From an uncultured Eubacteriales bacterium (GTDB lineage Bacteria; Bacillota; Clostridia; Christensenellales; CAG-138), in NCBI GenBank assembly GCA_900542615.1, contig UQOG01000002.1:21041-85040 (forward strand): a DNA stretch of 64,000 nucleotides, in the 5' to 3' direction. The translations under genes were made by a program, and so were the position numbers. How positions within the stretch are numbered: position 1 is the stretch's first letter; every line of letters begins with the position of its first letter. The notes under the pieces were generated by a model. The model was not told the DNA's origin. It did not search any database and was given only the letters and a program-made list of their open reading frames with translations. This document shows positions 34,342 to 42,753 of the stretch, piece after piece.

Positions 34342-36662
34342 TCCCGGCCAAGCATATCGGATTTTGTTTCGGGGTGGAGCGGGCCATCTCCCTGGCCAGG
34401 GAGGCTGCCGCAAAGGGCTGCGTCTATACCTACGGCGCCCTGATCCACAATGGGGACGTGATTGCCAGGCTGGAGCAGGAGGGCATCCATGCGGCGGAAC
34501 GCTTGGAGGATATCCCGGAGGGGGCTACGGCGGTGATCCGCTCCCATGGCCTTTCTCCAACGGAACGGCGGGCATTGGAACGGCGGGCGGGCAAGGTATG
34601 GGACGCGACCTGCCCCTTTGTGGCCCGGATCCATAGCATCGTTGCGGAGCAGGCAGAAGCGGGCCGGACGATTCTGCTCTTCGGCGCGGCCGCCCATCCG
34701 GAGGTGCGGGGCATTGCCGGCTATGGGGAAAGGAGCCGGGTATATATCCTGGAAGGGGTGGAGGACGCCCGGGCGCTGCCGCCGGTGGACCAGGCTTGCC
34801 TGGTTTCCCAGACCACGGCCAAGGTGACGGATTTCCGGATGGTGGAAGAAATATTGCGAAAAAAGATAAAAGATTTGAAAGTATTTCATACCATCTGCAC
34901 GGAGACCCAACAGCGGCAGGAAGAAGTGGAAACGCTAAGTAAAAAATGCACGCGCATATTGGTGGTTGGTGGACATAATAGTTCTAATACGCAAAAGTTG
35001 GCTGCCGTATGCAAAAAAAACTGTAAACATGTGCAATCTATAGCCAACCTTGAAGAAGTTTTGCTTGAAAATATTGATACAAATGATATAATAGGGGTTG
35101 TTGGAGGCGCGTCGACGCCGAATTGGATAATAATGGAGGTTATAACAAGGATGAGCGAACTGGAAAAGACGATGGCTGAAAGCCCCGAATTGGAAAAGGT
35201 AGAGGCGGAGGAAGCAGCTACCGTCGAGACGTCCGTGCCGGCCGAGGCCGCCGCAGCGGAGCCTGTGGAAGCCCCCGCGGCGGAAGCACCTGTAGCCGAA
35301 GAAGCGGCCGAACCCAGCTTTGAGGAAGCATTCGAAAAGACCTTGGTTCGTATTCGGAATGGGCAGATCATCAAGGGCACGGTGCTTCAAATTGTAAATG
35401 GTGAAGTTGGTATTGATATCGGCTACAAAGCGGATGGCTATATCCCACGGAGCGAATTCTCTGCTGACCCCGATGTCGATCCCGCGGATACCATCAAGGT
35501 GGGCGATGAGATCGAGGTGGAAGTCCTCAAGGTAAACGACGGCGAAGGTAACGTGCTTCTCTCCCGCAAGAATGTAGAGAGCAAAAAGCTTTGGGACAAC
35601 CTGATGGAGGATGAGGACATCCAAAATAAGGTGTTCGAAGGCGTTGGTAAGGAAGTGGTCAAGGGCGGCCTGATCGCCACCATCGAAGGCATTCGCGCCT
35701 TTATCCCCGCTTCCCAGCTTTCCACCAAATATGTTGAGAACATCGGCGACTATGTAGGCCAGACGTTGAGCCTCAAGGTCATCGAAGTGGACAAGGCCCG
35801 CAAGCGCATCGTGGCTTCCCACAAGGCCGTTATGCTGGAAGAGGCGGAAGCCCGCCGCAAGGAGCTGTGGAGCAAGCTGGTGGTCGGTTCCAAGGTGCAT
35901 GGCGTGGTTCGCCGCATCACCGACTTCGGCGCGTTTGTGGATATCGGCGGCATCGACGGCCTGGTGCATGTGACCGACGTGGCCTGGGGCCGGGTCAAGC
36001 ATCCTTCCGACGTGCTGTCCATCGGCCAGGAAATCGAAGTCCTCATCCGGGATGTGGATGTGGAAAAGCAGCGGGTATCCCTGGGCTATAAGCAGCTGCA
36101 GCCCAAGCCCTGGACCATGGCGGATCAGAAGTATCCCGTTGGCTCCATCGTAGAGGGCAAGGTGGTGCGCATCGTACCCTTTGGCGCCTTTGTGGCACTG
36201 GAGCCCACCATCGACGGCCTGATCCACATTTCCCAAGTGGGCGTCAAGCGGATCGAAAAGGTAGAAGACGAGATCAACGTGGGCGACATGGTTCGCTGCA
36301 AGGTGCTGGATGTAAATCCCGAGGCTAAGCGCATCAGCCTGAGCCGGCGGGAAGTCATCCTGGAGGAGAATCCTGAGATCGCTGAGCAGCTGGCTGCCGA
36401 GCGCGCCGAGCGGGAGCGCATCGCCCAGGAGCGGGCTGAGCAGCGGGCCGCGGCCAACGAAGCCCGCGCCCGTCAGCAGCAGGAGCGCAGCGAGCGCAGT
36501 GAGCGGGCCGAGCGGGTCGAGCGGGCTGAGCGCGCCACCTCCGGCGAGCGCCGGGAGCGCCGTCCCCGCCGGGAGGACGCGGATTACGATCTGCCTCCCG
36601 TACAGCAGTCCACCACTTCCTTGGCGGATCTGTTCTCCGGCTTCAAGCCCATGGACGAGTAA
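34332..36662 (+). CDS. ispH-rpsA: IspH fused to ribosomal protein S1
   Basis: The 776-residue product joins HMBPP reductase (residues 1 to about 273) to an S1 protein. IspH makes IPP and DMAPP in the last MEP step; its iron-sulfur cysteines are Cys12, Cys94 and Cys189, with SHGLSP and SQTTAKVT also present. The S1 part has four S1 RNA-binding repeats (about residues 344-660) and a long charged Arg/Glu tail. This fusion is known in Clostridia. At the joint an ATG (35151, codon 274) follows GGAGGT and an internal promoter, so free S1 may also be made. The DNA around 34850-35150 is clearly more AT-rich than the rest. Confidence 0.95.
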   Translation: MQVIPAKHIGFCFGVERAISLAREAAAKGCVYTYGALIHNGDVIARLEQEGIHAAERLEDIPEGATAVIRSHGLSPTERRALERRAGKVWDATCPFVARIHSIVAEQAEAGRTILLFGAAAHPEVRGIAGYGERSRVYILEGVEDARALPPVDQACLVSQTTAKVTDFRMVEEILRKKIKDLKVFHTICTETQQRQEEVETLSKKCTRILVVGGHNSSNTQKLAAVCKKNCKHVQSIANLEEVLLENIDTNDIIGVVGGASTPNWIIMEVITRMSELEKTMAESPELEKVEAEEAATVETSVPAEAAAAEPVEAPAAEAPVAEEAAEPSFEEAFEKTLVRIRNGQIIKGTVLQIVNGEVGIDIGYKADGYIPRSEFSADPDVDPADTIKVGDEIEVEVLKVNDGEGNVLLSRKNVESKKLWDNLMEDEDIQNKVFEGVGKEVVKGGLIATIEGIRAFIPASQLSTKYVENIGDYVGQTLSLKVIEVDKARKRIVASHKAVMLEEAEARRKELWSKLVVGSKVHGVVRRITDFGAFVDIGGIDGLVHVTDVAWGRVKHPSDVLSIGQEIEVLIRDVDVEKQRVSLGYKQLQPKPWTMADQKYPVGSIVEGKVVRIVPFGAFVALEPTIDGLIHISQVGVKRIEKVEDEINVGDMVRCKVLDVNPEAKRISLSRREVILEENPEIAEQLAAERAERERIAQERAEQRAAANEARARQQQERSERSERAERVERAERATSGERRERRPRREDADYDLPPVQQSTTSLADLFSGFKPMDE
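35065..35092 (+). promoter_or_regulatory. Internal promoter at the ispH-rpsA joint
   Basis: TTGAAA at 35065-35070 and TATAAT at 35087-35092 are 16 bases apart, with TGA before the -10 box (extended -10). GGAGGT at 35135-35140 and ATG at 35151, in frame, follow. Together they could produce S1 without IspH. Confidence 0.7.
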
Positions 36663-36678
36663 CGGGATAATGCATAGC

Positions 36679-36707
36679 AAAAGCCCCCAAGTTTTGGGGG
36701 CTTTTTT
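36679..36707. terminator. Terminator after ispH-rpsA, possibly bidirectional
   Basis: AAAAGCCCCCAA (36679-36690) pairs with TTGGGGGCTTTT (from 36694), with a T run to 36707 on the + strand and a shorter one on the other. It separates rpsA from the convergent cls gene. Confidence 0.93.
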
Positions 36708-36804
36708 CTGTGGCAAGGGCGCGGCGCAGAGGGCTTTATGGAAGGGGATTGGCCCTTGGCCGGCTATTGGATGCGCTTTGCAAAACGGATCCGACGAGGC
36801 CGCC

Positions 36805-38346
36805 CTAGAGTAGGGGGGCGAACAAGCGGAGCACTTGCTGGGTGATCCGGTAGAAGAACCCGCCCTTGCACTCTTCCAGGCGCACCAGATGGCATTTTTG
36901 CAGGATATTCAGATAGTCCGCCTTGATGTCTTGGATGCAAGGGCAATCATACAGCAGGCACCCGCATTCAAAATGCAGATACAGGCTGCGATAATCCATA
37001 TTGACGCTACCCACGGAGGCGATGCTGTCATCGGAAACGGACACCTTTGCGTGCATGAATCCCGGCGTAAATTCATAAATGCGCACCCCGGCTTCGATCA
37101 GCTCCGGATAATAGGAACGGGTGGTTTGATGGACGGGGGGTTTATCCGGGATGTAGGGGGTAATGATCCGCACATCCACGCCGCTTTTGGCGGCCAGGGT
37201 TAGGGCCCGCATCAGGATATCGTCTATGATAAGGTAGGGCGTGGCGATATACACATAGTCCTGGGCGGACTGGATGATACGAAGATAGGCGCTATGGCCG
37301 GTAAGCTCCTGGTCCATGGGGCTGTCCGCATAGGGCTGGACAATGCCCTGGCTGTCCTGGGAGAGAGGGGGAAGGTCCGTAGGATACAGGCTTAGCACCG
37401 AGCTGAGGTCCAGCTCTTCCCAATAATCCCACAGCTGCAAAAACATCAGCGTAAAGCTCCAGGCAGCCTTCCCTTGAAGGCATAGAGCAGCATCCTGCCA
37501 ATAGCCGTGCTTTTCATAGGCGTTGATATATTCATCCGCCAGGTTTGCGCCTCCTGTAAACGCCACTTTGCCGTCGATCACCAGGATCTTGCGGTGGTCC
37601 CGCTGGTTTTGCACTGAGGACAGGAAGGGCTGGAAGGGATGAAACTTGCGGCATTGAATGCCTTTGGCTTCCAGGGTTTTATGGTAGTTGGAGGGCAGAG
37701 TCAAAAAGCAGCCCACATCGTCGTACATGATCCGCACGTCCACGCCTTCTTTGGCTTTACGCTCCAGGATCTCCAATACGGAATTCCACATGGTGCCTTC
37801 TTCGATGATGAAGAATTCCAGGAAGATGTATTTTTCGGCTTTTTCCAGCTCCGGCAGGAGCCGGGAGAAAAATACCTGGCCAGGGCTTAGGTATTCGCTT
37901 TGGGTATGGTCGTAAGCAGGGTAGCCGCAGGTGCCGTGCATATATTTGAGCAAAGGGCTGTACTTTCCCACGTTTCCGGAAAAGGCCATGCCGGATTCCG
38001 CGTTGGGCAGGTAGAAAATAGGCCGCAATACATCCCGACGCCTGGCCAAAAGCTTGCGCACATAATTGGTGCCCCTTTGCAGGCTATATAAAAGGTAGAG
38101 CAATCCGCCCACGATGGGTACCAGCAGAATCAAAAACACCCATGTTAATTTGGCGTTGGGGTCCCCTTGCTTGGAAATGATATGGAGCACTGTGCCGATG
38201 CTGATCACGGTCAACAAGCCCCGGAGGACTTCCGAGGTGGCGGAGGTACTGCTGATCAGGTAAAACAAAAAACCCGCCTGTAACAGGATTAAGATGGTCA
38301 CAAAAAGCCTGCGTCGTACCAGGGCGCGTTTCCATTTCTGCTTCAT
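36805..38346 (-). CDS. cls: Cardiolipin synthase
   Basis: The enzyme joins two phosphatidylglycerols to cardiolipin. The 513-residue product has two N-terminal membrane helices and two phospholipase-D HKD motifs: HRKILVIDGKVAFTGGAN and HAKVSVSDDSIASVGSVN. The start at 38346 has GGGGAG four bases upstream on the minus strand; upstream in-frame starts lack this. It is the only long minus-strand gene in the middle of the window and stands alone. Confidence 0.95.
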   Translation of the reverse strand: MKQKWKRALVRRRLFVTILILLQAGFLFYLISSTSATSEVLRGLLTVISIGTVLHIISKQGDPNAKLTWVFLILLVPIVGGLLYLLYSLQRGTNYVRKLLARRRDVLRPIFYLPNAESGMAFSGNVGKYSPLLKYMHGTCGYPAYDHTQSEYLSPGQVFFSRLLPELEKAEKYIFLEFFIIEEGTMWNSVLEILERKAKEGVDVRIMYDDVGCFLTLPSNYHKTLEAKGIQCRKFHPFQPFLSSVQNQRDHRKILVIDGKVAFTGGANLADEYINAYEKHGYWQDAALCLQGKAAWSFTLMFLQLWDYWEELDLSSVLSLYPTDLPPLSQDSQGIVQPYADSPMDQELTGHSAYLRIIQSAQDYVYIATPYLIIDDILMRALTLAAKSGVDVRIITPYIPDKPPVHQTTRSYYPELIEAGVRIYEFTPGFMHAKVSVSDDSIASVGSVNMDYRSLYLHFECGCLLYDCPCIQDIKADYLNILQKCHLVRLEECKGGFFYRITQQVLRLFAPLL

Positions 38347-38942
38347 GCATCTCCCCAAGCTCCATGCGTTCATTTTGGCGCAGCGATTCGCCGCCCTTGC
38401 ACAAGCCTTGATACAAATCATTATAGCAGAAGAACAGCCTGCTGCCTAGCGTTTCCAGGACGCGGGCTATTCCCGGCCCATTTTGCGAAAACAGGACTGT
38501 CTCGTCCTGTAGAAATAAGCCCTTCGGGAGAGCCACGTTAGGGAACCCCCTTAAGAAAGGGCGGAGAAAGGACGCTGCAAAAGGAACACAGGCATACTGG
38601 GACGCCACCTTGCCGTTGTGGAGGATGCCCAGCCGGCGTGCGCCCCCCGGTTCATGCGACGATAAATGGCCCTGTGTCAATCCGGCTCAACCGAAGCGAC
38701 GGCGTTTACAGGCAGGCCGAACAAAACGGCGAGCCAAGGCTGTTAAACGCAGCGCATTTCTTATGGCGCCGCTCCTTTATGGACGGCGCCGTAAGAAAAC
38801 CATTTGAATGGATCGGCAAAGGCATGGATTTCCGCTGTGCAACGGGGCGGGGAACGGCCTTTGACATAAATCGATCCGTTTGATATTTTAGCCTTGACAA
38901 TCGAATAAGAAAATGGTAAGATTATCATCGTTCGAGTGAGAT
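38347..38942. other. 596-base intergenic region before tRNA-Pro
   Basis: No gene is recognised. A hairpin ACAGGAC/GTCCTGT at 38491-38510 has a TTTT run after it when read on the minus strand, so it may be a minus-strand terminator. A second perfect stem GGCGCCG/CGGCGCC spans 38764-38789. The tRNA promoter occupies 38894-38922. Confidence 0.6.
38894..38922 (+). promoter_or_regulatory. Promoter of tRNA-Pro
   Basis: TTGACA at 38894-38899 matches the consensus and TAAGAT at 38917-38922 follows after 17 bases; the tRNA begins 20 bases further on. Confidence 0.82.
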
Positions 38943-39019
38943 CTGGGTGTGGCGCAGTTTGGTAGCGTGCTTGAATGGGGTTCAAGAGGCCGGAGGTTCA
39001 AATCCTCTCACCCAGACCA
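38943..39019 (+). tRNA. tRNA-Pro (anticodon GGG)
   Basis: The cloverleaf is complete. The acceptor stem is CTGGGTG with CACCCAG, the D stem GCGC/GCGT, the anticodon stem CTTGA/TCAAG with loop ATGGGGT (anticodon GGG), and the T stem GGAGG/CCTCT with loop TTCAAAT. The CCA end is encoded. A terminator follows directly. Confidence 0.96.
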
Positions 39020-39020
39020 A

Positions 39021-39050
39021 AACAGGATCCGGTGGGTCCTGTTTTTATTT
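39021..39050 (+). terminator. Terminator of tRNA-Pro
   Basis: AACAGGA and TCCTGTT form the stem, followed by TTTATTTT. It begins two bases after the encoded CCA. Confidence 0.88.
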
Positions 39051-39182
39051 TGCTTGCAGGTTGTTCGAAGGCTGGGTCCGATTGCGGCCAAACATAAATC
39101 AACGGGAAACGCATAAATTTTTACTTGCCTTTTTCAGGAAAGATGCTACCCTTGTATTCGAAGGGAAAGAAAGGGAACCCGT

Positions 39183-39944
39183 ATGGATTATGATATGCTT
39201 GTGAATTTGGCCATGGAAATGGGCTGTACCCTTATGGCCAGCGGCGCGGAAATATACCGAGTGGAGGAATCCCTAAACCGGCTTCTGGCAGCCTATGGCC
39301 GGCAGGACGCTCAGGTGTTCGCCATCCCCAGCTGCCTGATCGTCAGCTTGCAGGGGGAGGGCGGCCGTTCGGTGACCCGTATGTCCAGGATCCCGGCCCA
39401 TGGGACGGATATCGAGCTCTTGGAACGGTGCAACGATCTATGCCGGCGCCTGTGCCAGCAGACGCCGCCCCTGGAAGAGGGGATCGCATCGGTGGATGCT
39501 TTGCGCATAGGCGCAAGGCGGTATCGGCCCATGCAGACCCTGTTCGGCTATGCGTTGGCCCCGGCTTCCTTTACCGCCCTGTTTGGCGGGGATCTGTGGG
39601 ATAGCTTATGCGCGTTCCTATGCGGCGGCCTGGTGGGCTTGTGCTTGCAGGGGGGCGTAAAGTGGATGGGCCGCAATGTGTTTTTGCGGACCGTGGTATG
39701 CAGCGGGATCGCTGCGCTGCTTGCCTTGCTGCTATTCAACCTGGGCCTGGGCAACAATGTGGACCTGATCACCATCGGTACGTTGATGCTGTTGGTGCCG
39801 GGTGTCGCCATAACCAATTCCATGTGGGAGCTGGTGGCGGGGGATACCTATTCCGGCCTGAGCCGGATGGCAGAGGCGATTTTGGTGGCCACTGCCATTG
39901 CGCTGGGAGCAGCGGCCGGGCTGGGGCTTGGACAGCTGCTTTAG
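39183..39944 (+). CDS. ThrE-family exporter, cytoplasmic plus membrane half (DUF1212)
   Basis: Split threonine/serine exporters consist of a large and a small membrane protein. This 253-residue protein starts with the typical MEMGCTLMASGAEIYRVEESLNRL and FAIPSCLIVSL, then has about five membrane helices from residue 115. The small half follows 18 bases after the stop. Substrate assignment to threonine or serine is by family only. Confidence 0.88.
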   Translation: MDYDMLVNLAMEMGCTLMASGAEIYRVEESLNRLLAAYGRQDAQVFAIPSCLIVSLQGEGGRSVTRMSRIPAHGTDIELLERCNDLCRRLCQQTPPLEEGIASVDALRIGARRYRPMQTLFGYALAPASFTALFGGDLWDSLCAFLCGGLVGLCLQGGVKWMGRNVFLRTVVCSGIAALLALLLFNLGLGNNVDLITIGTLMLLVPGVAITNSMWELVAGDTYSGLSRMAEAILVATAIALGAAAGLGLGQLL

Positions 39945-39962
39945 AAGCAAAGGAGGCGCTTG

Positions 39963-40424
39963 ATGGTTACCGGTCTGCTGGAGCTTTGCCAGCGTTTTAT
40001 CCTGCCGTGTTTTTATGCCTTTTCCGCCTGCGTTGGCTTTACCCTGATCTTTAACGTTCACGGAAAGGGCAAGGTGATCTGCGGGCTGGGAGGCGCCCTG
40101 GGATGGTTGGTCTATCTCCTGGTGGGGGAAAGCATCCTGGGGGCTTTTGTAGCTGCCCTGAGCATTGGGTTCTACTCGGAGATTATGGCCAGGCTTCGCC
40201 GTTACCCGGTGACAGGCTACCTTTTGATTTCCCTGTTGCCCCTGGTACCGGGGGGCGGCATTTATTACGCCATGCGCTACTGCGTGCTGGGGGATACGAT
40301 GCTGTTTTTATCTACCCTACTGCACACCTTTGGCGTTGCCGCAGCCCTGGCAATAGGCGGGACCTTGTCATCCACCCTGTTCCGCAACGTCATCCTGCGG
40401 GCTTTGCCCCACAGAGGCGGATAG
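39963..40424 (+). CDS. ThrE-family exporter, small membrane half (DUF3815)
   Basis: The 153-residue hydrophobic protein has about four to five membrane helices and the family motif LLPLVPGGGIYYAM. AAGGAGG lies seven bases before the ATG at 39963. It forms an operon with the preceding large half. Spacing and family distribution make a two-part exporter likely. Confidence 0.87.
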   Translation: MVTGLLELCQRFILPCFYAFSACVGFTLIFNVHGKGKVICGLGGALGWLVYLLVGESILGAFVAALSIGFYSEIMARLRRYPVTGYLLISLLPLVPGGGIYYAMRYCVLGDTMLFLSTLLHTFGVAAALAIGGTLSSTLFRNVILRALPHRGG

Positions 40425-40551
40425 GGGGATGCAAGTTTCGGAAGGGGGAAACGGATGCAGGGAAGGTGTTCATTATTTAAGGAACGATCTGTTGGTTTCG
40501 TGTTTACCGCTTACAACCCAGGCGTTAATTTATTTTTTTGCTGAAAAAACA

Positions 40552-40580
40552 TTGACCATCCGATCGTAACATGATATAAC
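40552..40580 (+). promoter_or_regulatory. Promoter of the ATP synthase operon
   Basis: TTGACC at 40552-40557 and TATAAC at 40575-40580 are 17 bases apart with TGA in front of the -10 box. It is the only good promoter in the 212-base gap before the operon's first gene. Confidence 0.75.
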
Positions 40581-40636
40581 GAAAAATGTATTTTTGCCCT
40601 TGCGCCTTGGTTTGCAGGGCAAACGGAGGGATTATC

Positions 40637-40900
40637 ATGCTGGGCGCGGCCTTGGGCGGAATAACGGGAGGCATACAGCTGTATCTGCTGATACTGGTTG
40701 CGGCCTCGGTAGAACAATGCAGTGTCAAAATATGGCCGCTGGTGGTGCAGTTCTTTTGCCCGATGATCGGCCTTGGCCTGTGCGCCATCCTATGGCGCAG
40801 CCAGATCTTACACTGTGCAATCGCCATGTCCGGGGTGCTCCTGGTGGGGGCTTTGGTAAAATGTATTGGTGTGCGCAGGAGAAAGAAGGATAGGGAATGA
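40637..40900 (+). CDS. Small hydrophobic protein in the AtpI position
   Basis: The 87-residue product has two to three membrane helices and a basic C-terminal tail, like AtpI, which helps assemble the c ring. Sequence similarity to AtpI is weak by eye, so the call rests mainly on position, size and topology. GGAGGG at 40625-40630 supports the ATG at 40637. The stop overlaps the atpB start. Confidence 0.6.
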   Translation: MLGAALGGITGGIQLYLLILVAASVEQCSVKIWPLVVQFFCPMIGLGLCAILWRSQILHCAIAMSGVLLVGALVKCIGVRRRKKDRE

Positions 40901-41778
40901 AATTGCTTGGTGAGTATTGGCTGTTGATCCTGGGCCTGCTAATGGGGATCGGCGGCTGGAGTTGGCGCCGGGCGCTGGGAAAGGGTGAGATATCCAAAAG
41001 CCGGAAAAAGAAAAGGCTTTGGGCTACCATTCTGATGCTGGCAGGCGGCTGGTGCTTTATGGTGCGGCTGTTGCAGCTGGTGTTCGGCACAAAGGAGGCG
41101 GAGGCCTTTTCCGTGAGCATATGGGCGCCCAGGATGCAGCTGGGCGGCATGACCATCAGTTCCACGGTGGTGGTCACCTGGGTGGTAATGGGCGTCCTGC
41201 TGCTGCTGGCCTTGCTGATCCGCATCTTTGTGATCCCCCATATGACCGACCGGCCCCATGGCGTACAAAACGTATTGGAGATCGCCGTGGAAGCCCTTTG
41301 CAAATATACCAAGAGCAACGTGGGGGACCTGGGGGATAACCTGCCTGCGTATTTGTTCACCGTAGCGGCCTTTATGATCGGCTGCGCTTCGGTGGAGCTG
41401 ATGGGAGTACGGGCGCCTACGGCGGATATCACCATGACCTTTGCCATGGCCCTGATCACCTTTGTGCTGATCAACTATTACGGCATACGCAAAAAGGGCG
41501 TTTTCGGCCGGATCCGGTCCATGGCCCAGCCTACGCCCGTGGTGTTCCCCATCAAGATCGTTTCGGATTGCGCCGTTCCGGTATCCATGGCGTGCCGGCT
41601 GTTCGGCAACATGCTGGGCGGCATGATCGTAATGGATCTATTGTATTCCGCGTTGGGCAATGCCGCTGTGGGCATCCCCAGCGTGGTGGGCCTGTATTTC
41701 AATGTGTTCCACCCCTTGATTCAGGCGTATATCTTTATTACCCTGACCCTTACCTTTATCCACGAGGCCGTGGAATAA
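40897..41778 (+). CDS. atpB: ATP synthase subunit a with extra N-terminal region
   Basis: Subunit a forms the ion half-channels against the c ring. The 293-residue product has the essential Arg in SMACRLFGNMLGGM and a C-terminal YIFITLTLTFIHEAVE helix. Ahead of the usual first helix (about residues 88-112) lie some 85 residues with two additional hydrophobic segments (about 5-22 and 45-65), separated by a KSRKKKR stretch. The extension is unusual in size for a bacterial subunit a. The ATG overlaps the previous stop. Confidence 0.93.
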   Translation: MKLLGEYWLLILGLLMGIGGWSWRRALGKGEISKSRKKKRLWATILMLAGGWCFMVRLLQLVFGTKEAEAFSVSIWAPRMQLGGMTISSTVVVTWVVMGVLLLLALLIRIFVIPHMTDRPHGVQNVLEIAVEALCKYTKSNVGDLGDNLPAYLFTVAAFMIGCASVELMGVRAPTADITMTFAMALITFVLINYYGIRKKGVFGRIRSMAQPTPVVFPIKIVSDCAVPVSMACRLFGNMLGGMIVMDLLYSALGNAAVGIPSVVGLYFNVFHPLIQAYIFITLTLTFIHEAVE

Positions 41779-41820
41779 ACGATTGCTTTGCTACAACGAT
41801 AAGATATGGAGGATATGACA

Positions 41821-42048
41821 ATGAATACTGGATTGACCGCCATCGCTGCCGCTCTGGCCCTGCTTCCCTGCACCGCTGCCGGCCTGGCCATGGGCCTTGC
41901 CACCGGCAAAGCCGTAGACGCCACCGCCCGTCAGCCGGAAGCTTCCGGAAAGATCAGCTCCACCCTGCTGTTGGGCCTGGCGCTTACCGAGTCCTGCGCG
42001 ATTTACGGCTTTGTTTCCGCGCTGATCATTGCGTTTACAATGGCATAA
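41821..42048 (+). CDS. atpE: ATP synthase subunit c
   Basis: The 75-residue proteolipid has two membrane helices joined by the polar loop ARQPEASGK. The ion-binding Glu is in [11 protein letters not shown], followed by Ser and, four residues later, Tyr, as in sodium-binding rings. The helix-1 Gln of the classical Na+ site is Met ([12 protein letters not shown] aligned on GVGQGYAAGKAV), so ion specificity cannot be settled by inspection. GGAGGA at 41808-41813 supports the ATG at 41821. Confidence 0.95.
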   Translation: MNTGLTAIAAALALLPCTAAGLAMGLATGKAVDATARQPEASGKISSTLLLGLALTESCAIYGFVSALIIAFTMA

Positions 42049-42060
42049 GGAGCGATCGCT

Positions 42061-42744
42061 GTGGAATTATACCCCATTGATATTGCGATACATTTGCTGA
42101 ATATTATCGTGCTGTACGTGCTGCTGCGGCTTCTGGTATGGAAGCCGGTGCGCAAGTTTATGGCGGGCCGGGAGGAACGGATCCAATCCCAGCTGGACCA
42201 GGCGGAAAAGGCCCAGGCGGAAGCCCAGGCCGCCCAGGCGGAATATACGCAAAAGTTGGCCGCTGCCCAGGCGACCTGCGAGCAGCTCATGGCGGAGGGC
42301 CGCAAGCAAGCGGCTGTATCCGGCCAAAAAATATTAGCCCAGGCCCAGGAGGAAGCGGGCCGCATCCTGGAAAAGGCCCATGCCGACGCCCAGGAGGAAA
42401 AGGTGCGGGCCATGGATGACGCAAAGGGCGAGCTGGCCCACCTGGCGGTGGAGCTGGCGGGACGGGTGTTGCGCTTTGACGAGGAGACCAAGTCCCGCAT
42501 TGCCCAGGGCCGCAGCGACCGGAAGGGAACGCGGGAGGGCGTGCTGAAAACCGCCCGCCCCCTATCCAGCCAGGAGCAGGCCCAGGTTACCGCCCAGCTG
42601 GAGGAGCTTTTGGGCTGCGGGCTGAAATTGGATTGCCAGGTAGACCCGCAGCTGATTGGCGGATACGCGGCCTACATCGGGGGCAACGTATACGATTTCA
42701 GCTATGCTTCCCAGCTGGCTGCCATGAAGCAGCAGCTGGCGTAA
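42061..42744 (+). CDS. atpF: ATP synthase subunit b fused to the C-terminal half of delta
   Basis: The 227-residue product has a membrane helix (about 8-26) and a long Ala/Gln/Glu coiled coil to about residue 140, as in subunit b. After a roughly 25-residue linker comes LKTARPLSSQEQ, then VDPQLIGGYAAYIGG and a closing helix, which match the C-terminal domain of delta. The N-terminal six-helix domain of delta, which binds the top of alpha, is missing. No separate delta gene exists in the operon. The start is GTG at 42061 with AAGGAG at 42047-42052. Confidence 0.85.
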   Translation: MELYPIDIAIHLLNIIVLYVLLRLLVWKPVRKFMAGREERIQSQLDQAEKAQAEAQAAQAEYTQKLAAAQATCEQLMAEGRKQAAVSGQKILAQAQEEAGRILEKAHADAQEEKVRAMDDAKGELAHLAVELAGRVLRFDEETKSRIAQGRSDRKGTREGVLKTARPLSSQEQAQVTAQLEELLGCGLKLDCQVDPQLIGGYAAYIGGNVYDFSYASQLAAMKQQLA

Positions 42745-42753
42745 GGGAGACGA

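Noticed and set aside
34935..36716. A 593-codon open frame on the minus strand opposite ispH-rpsA
   Set aside because: The sense strand encodes recognisable IspH and S1 domains; the antisense reading shows no family features.
38084..38680. A 198-codon minus-strand frame overlapping the start of cls
   Set aside because: It reads the cls region in another frame and has no family resemblance; cls has the better start and clear HKD motifs.
29466..38855. The 15-base word GGGGAACGGCCTTTG shared by the spacers near 29.5 and 38.85 kb
   Set aside because: About one to two such matches are expected by chance in a GC-rich 64 kb sequence, and flanks do not align.
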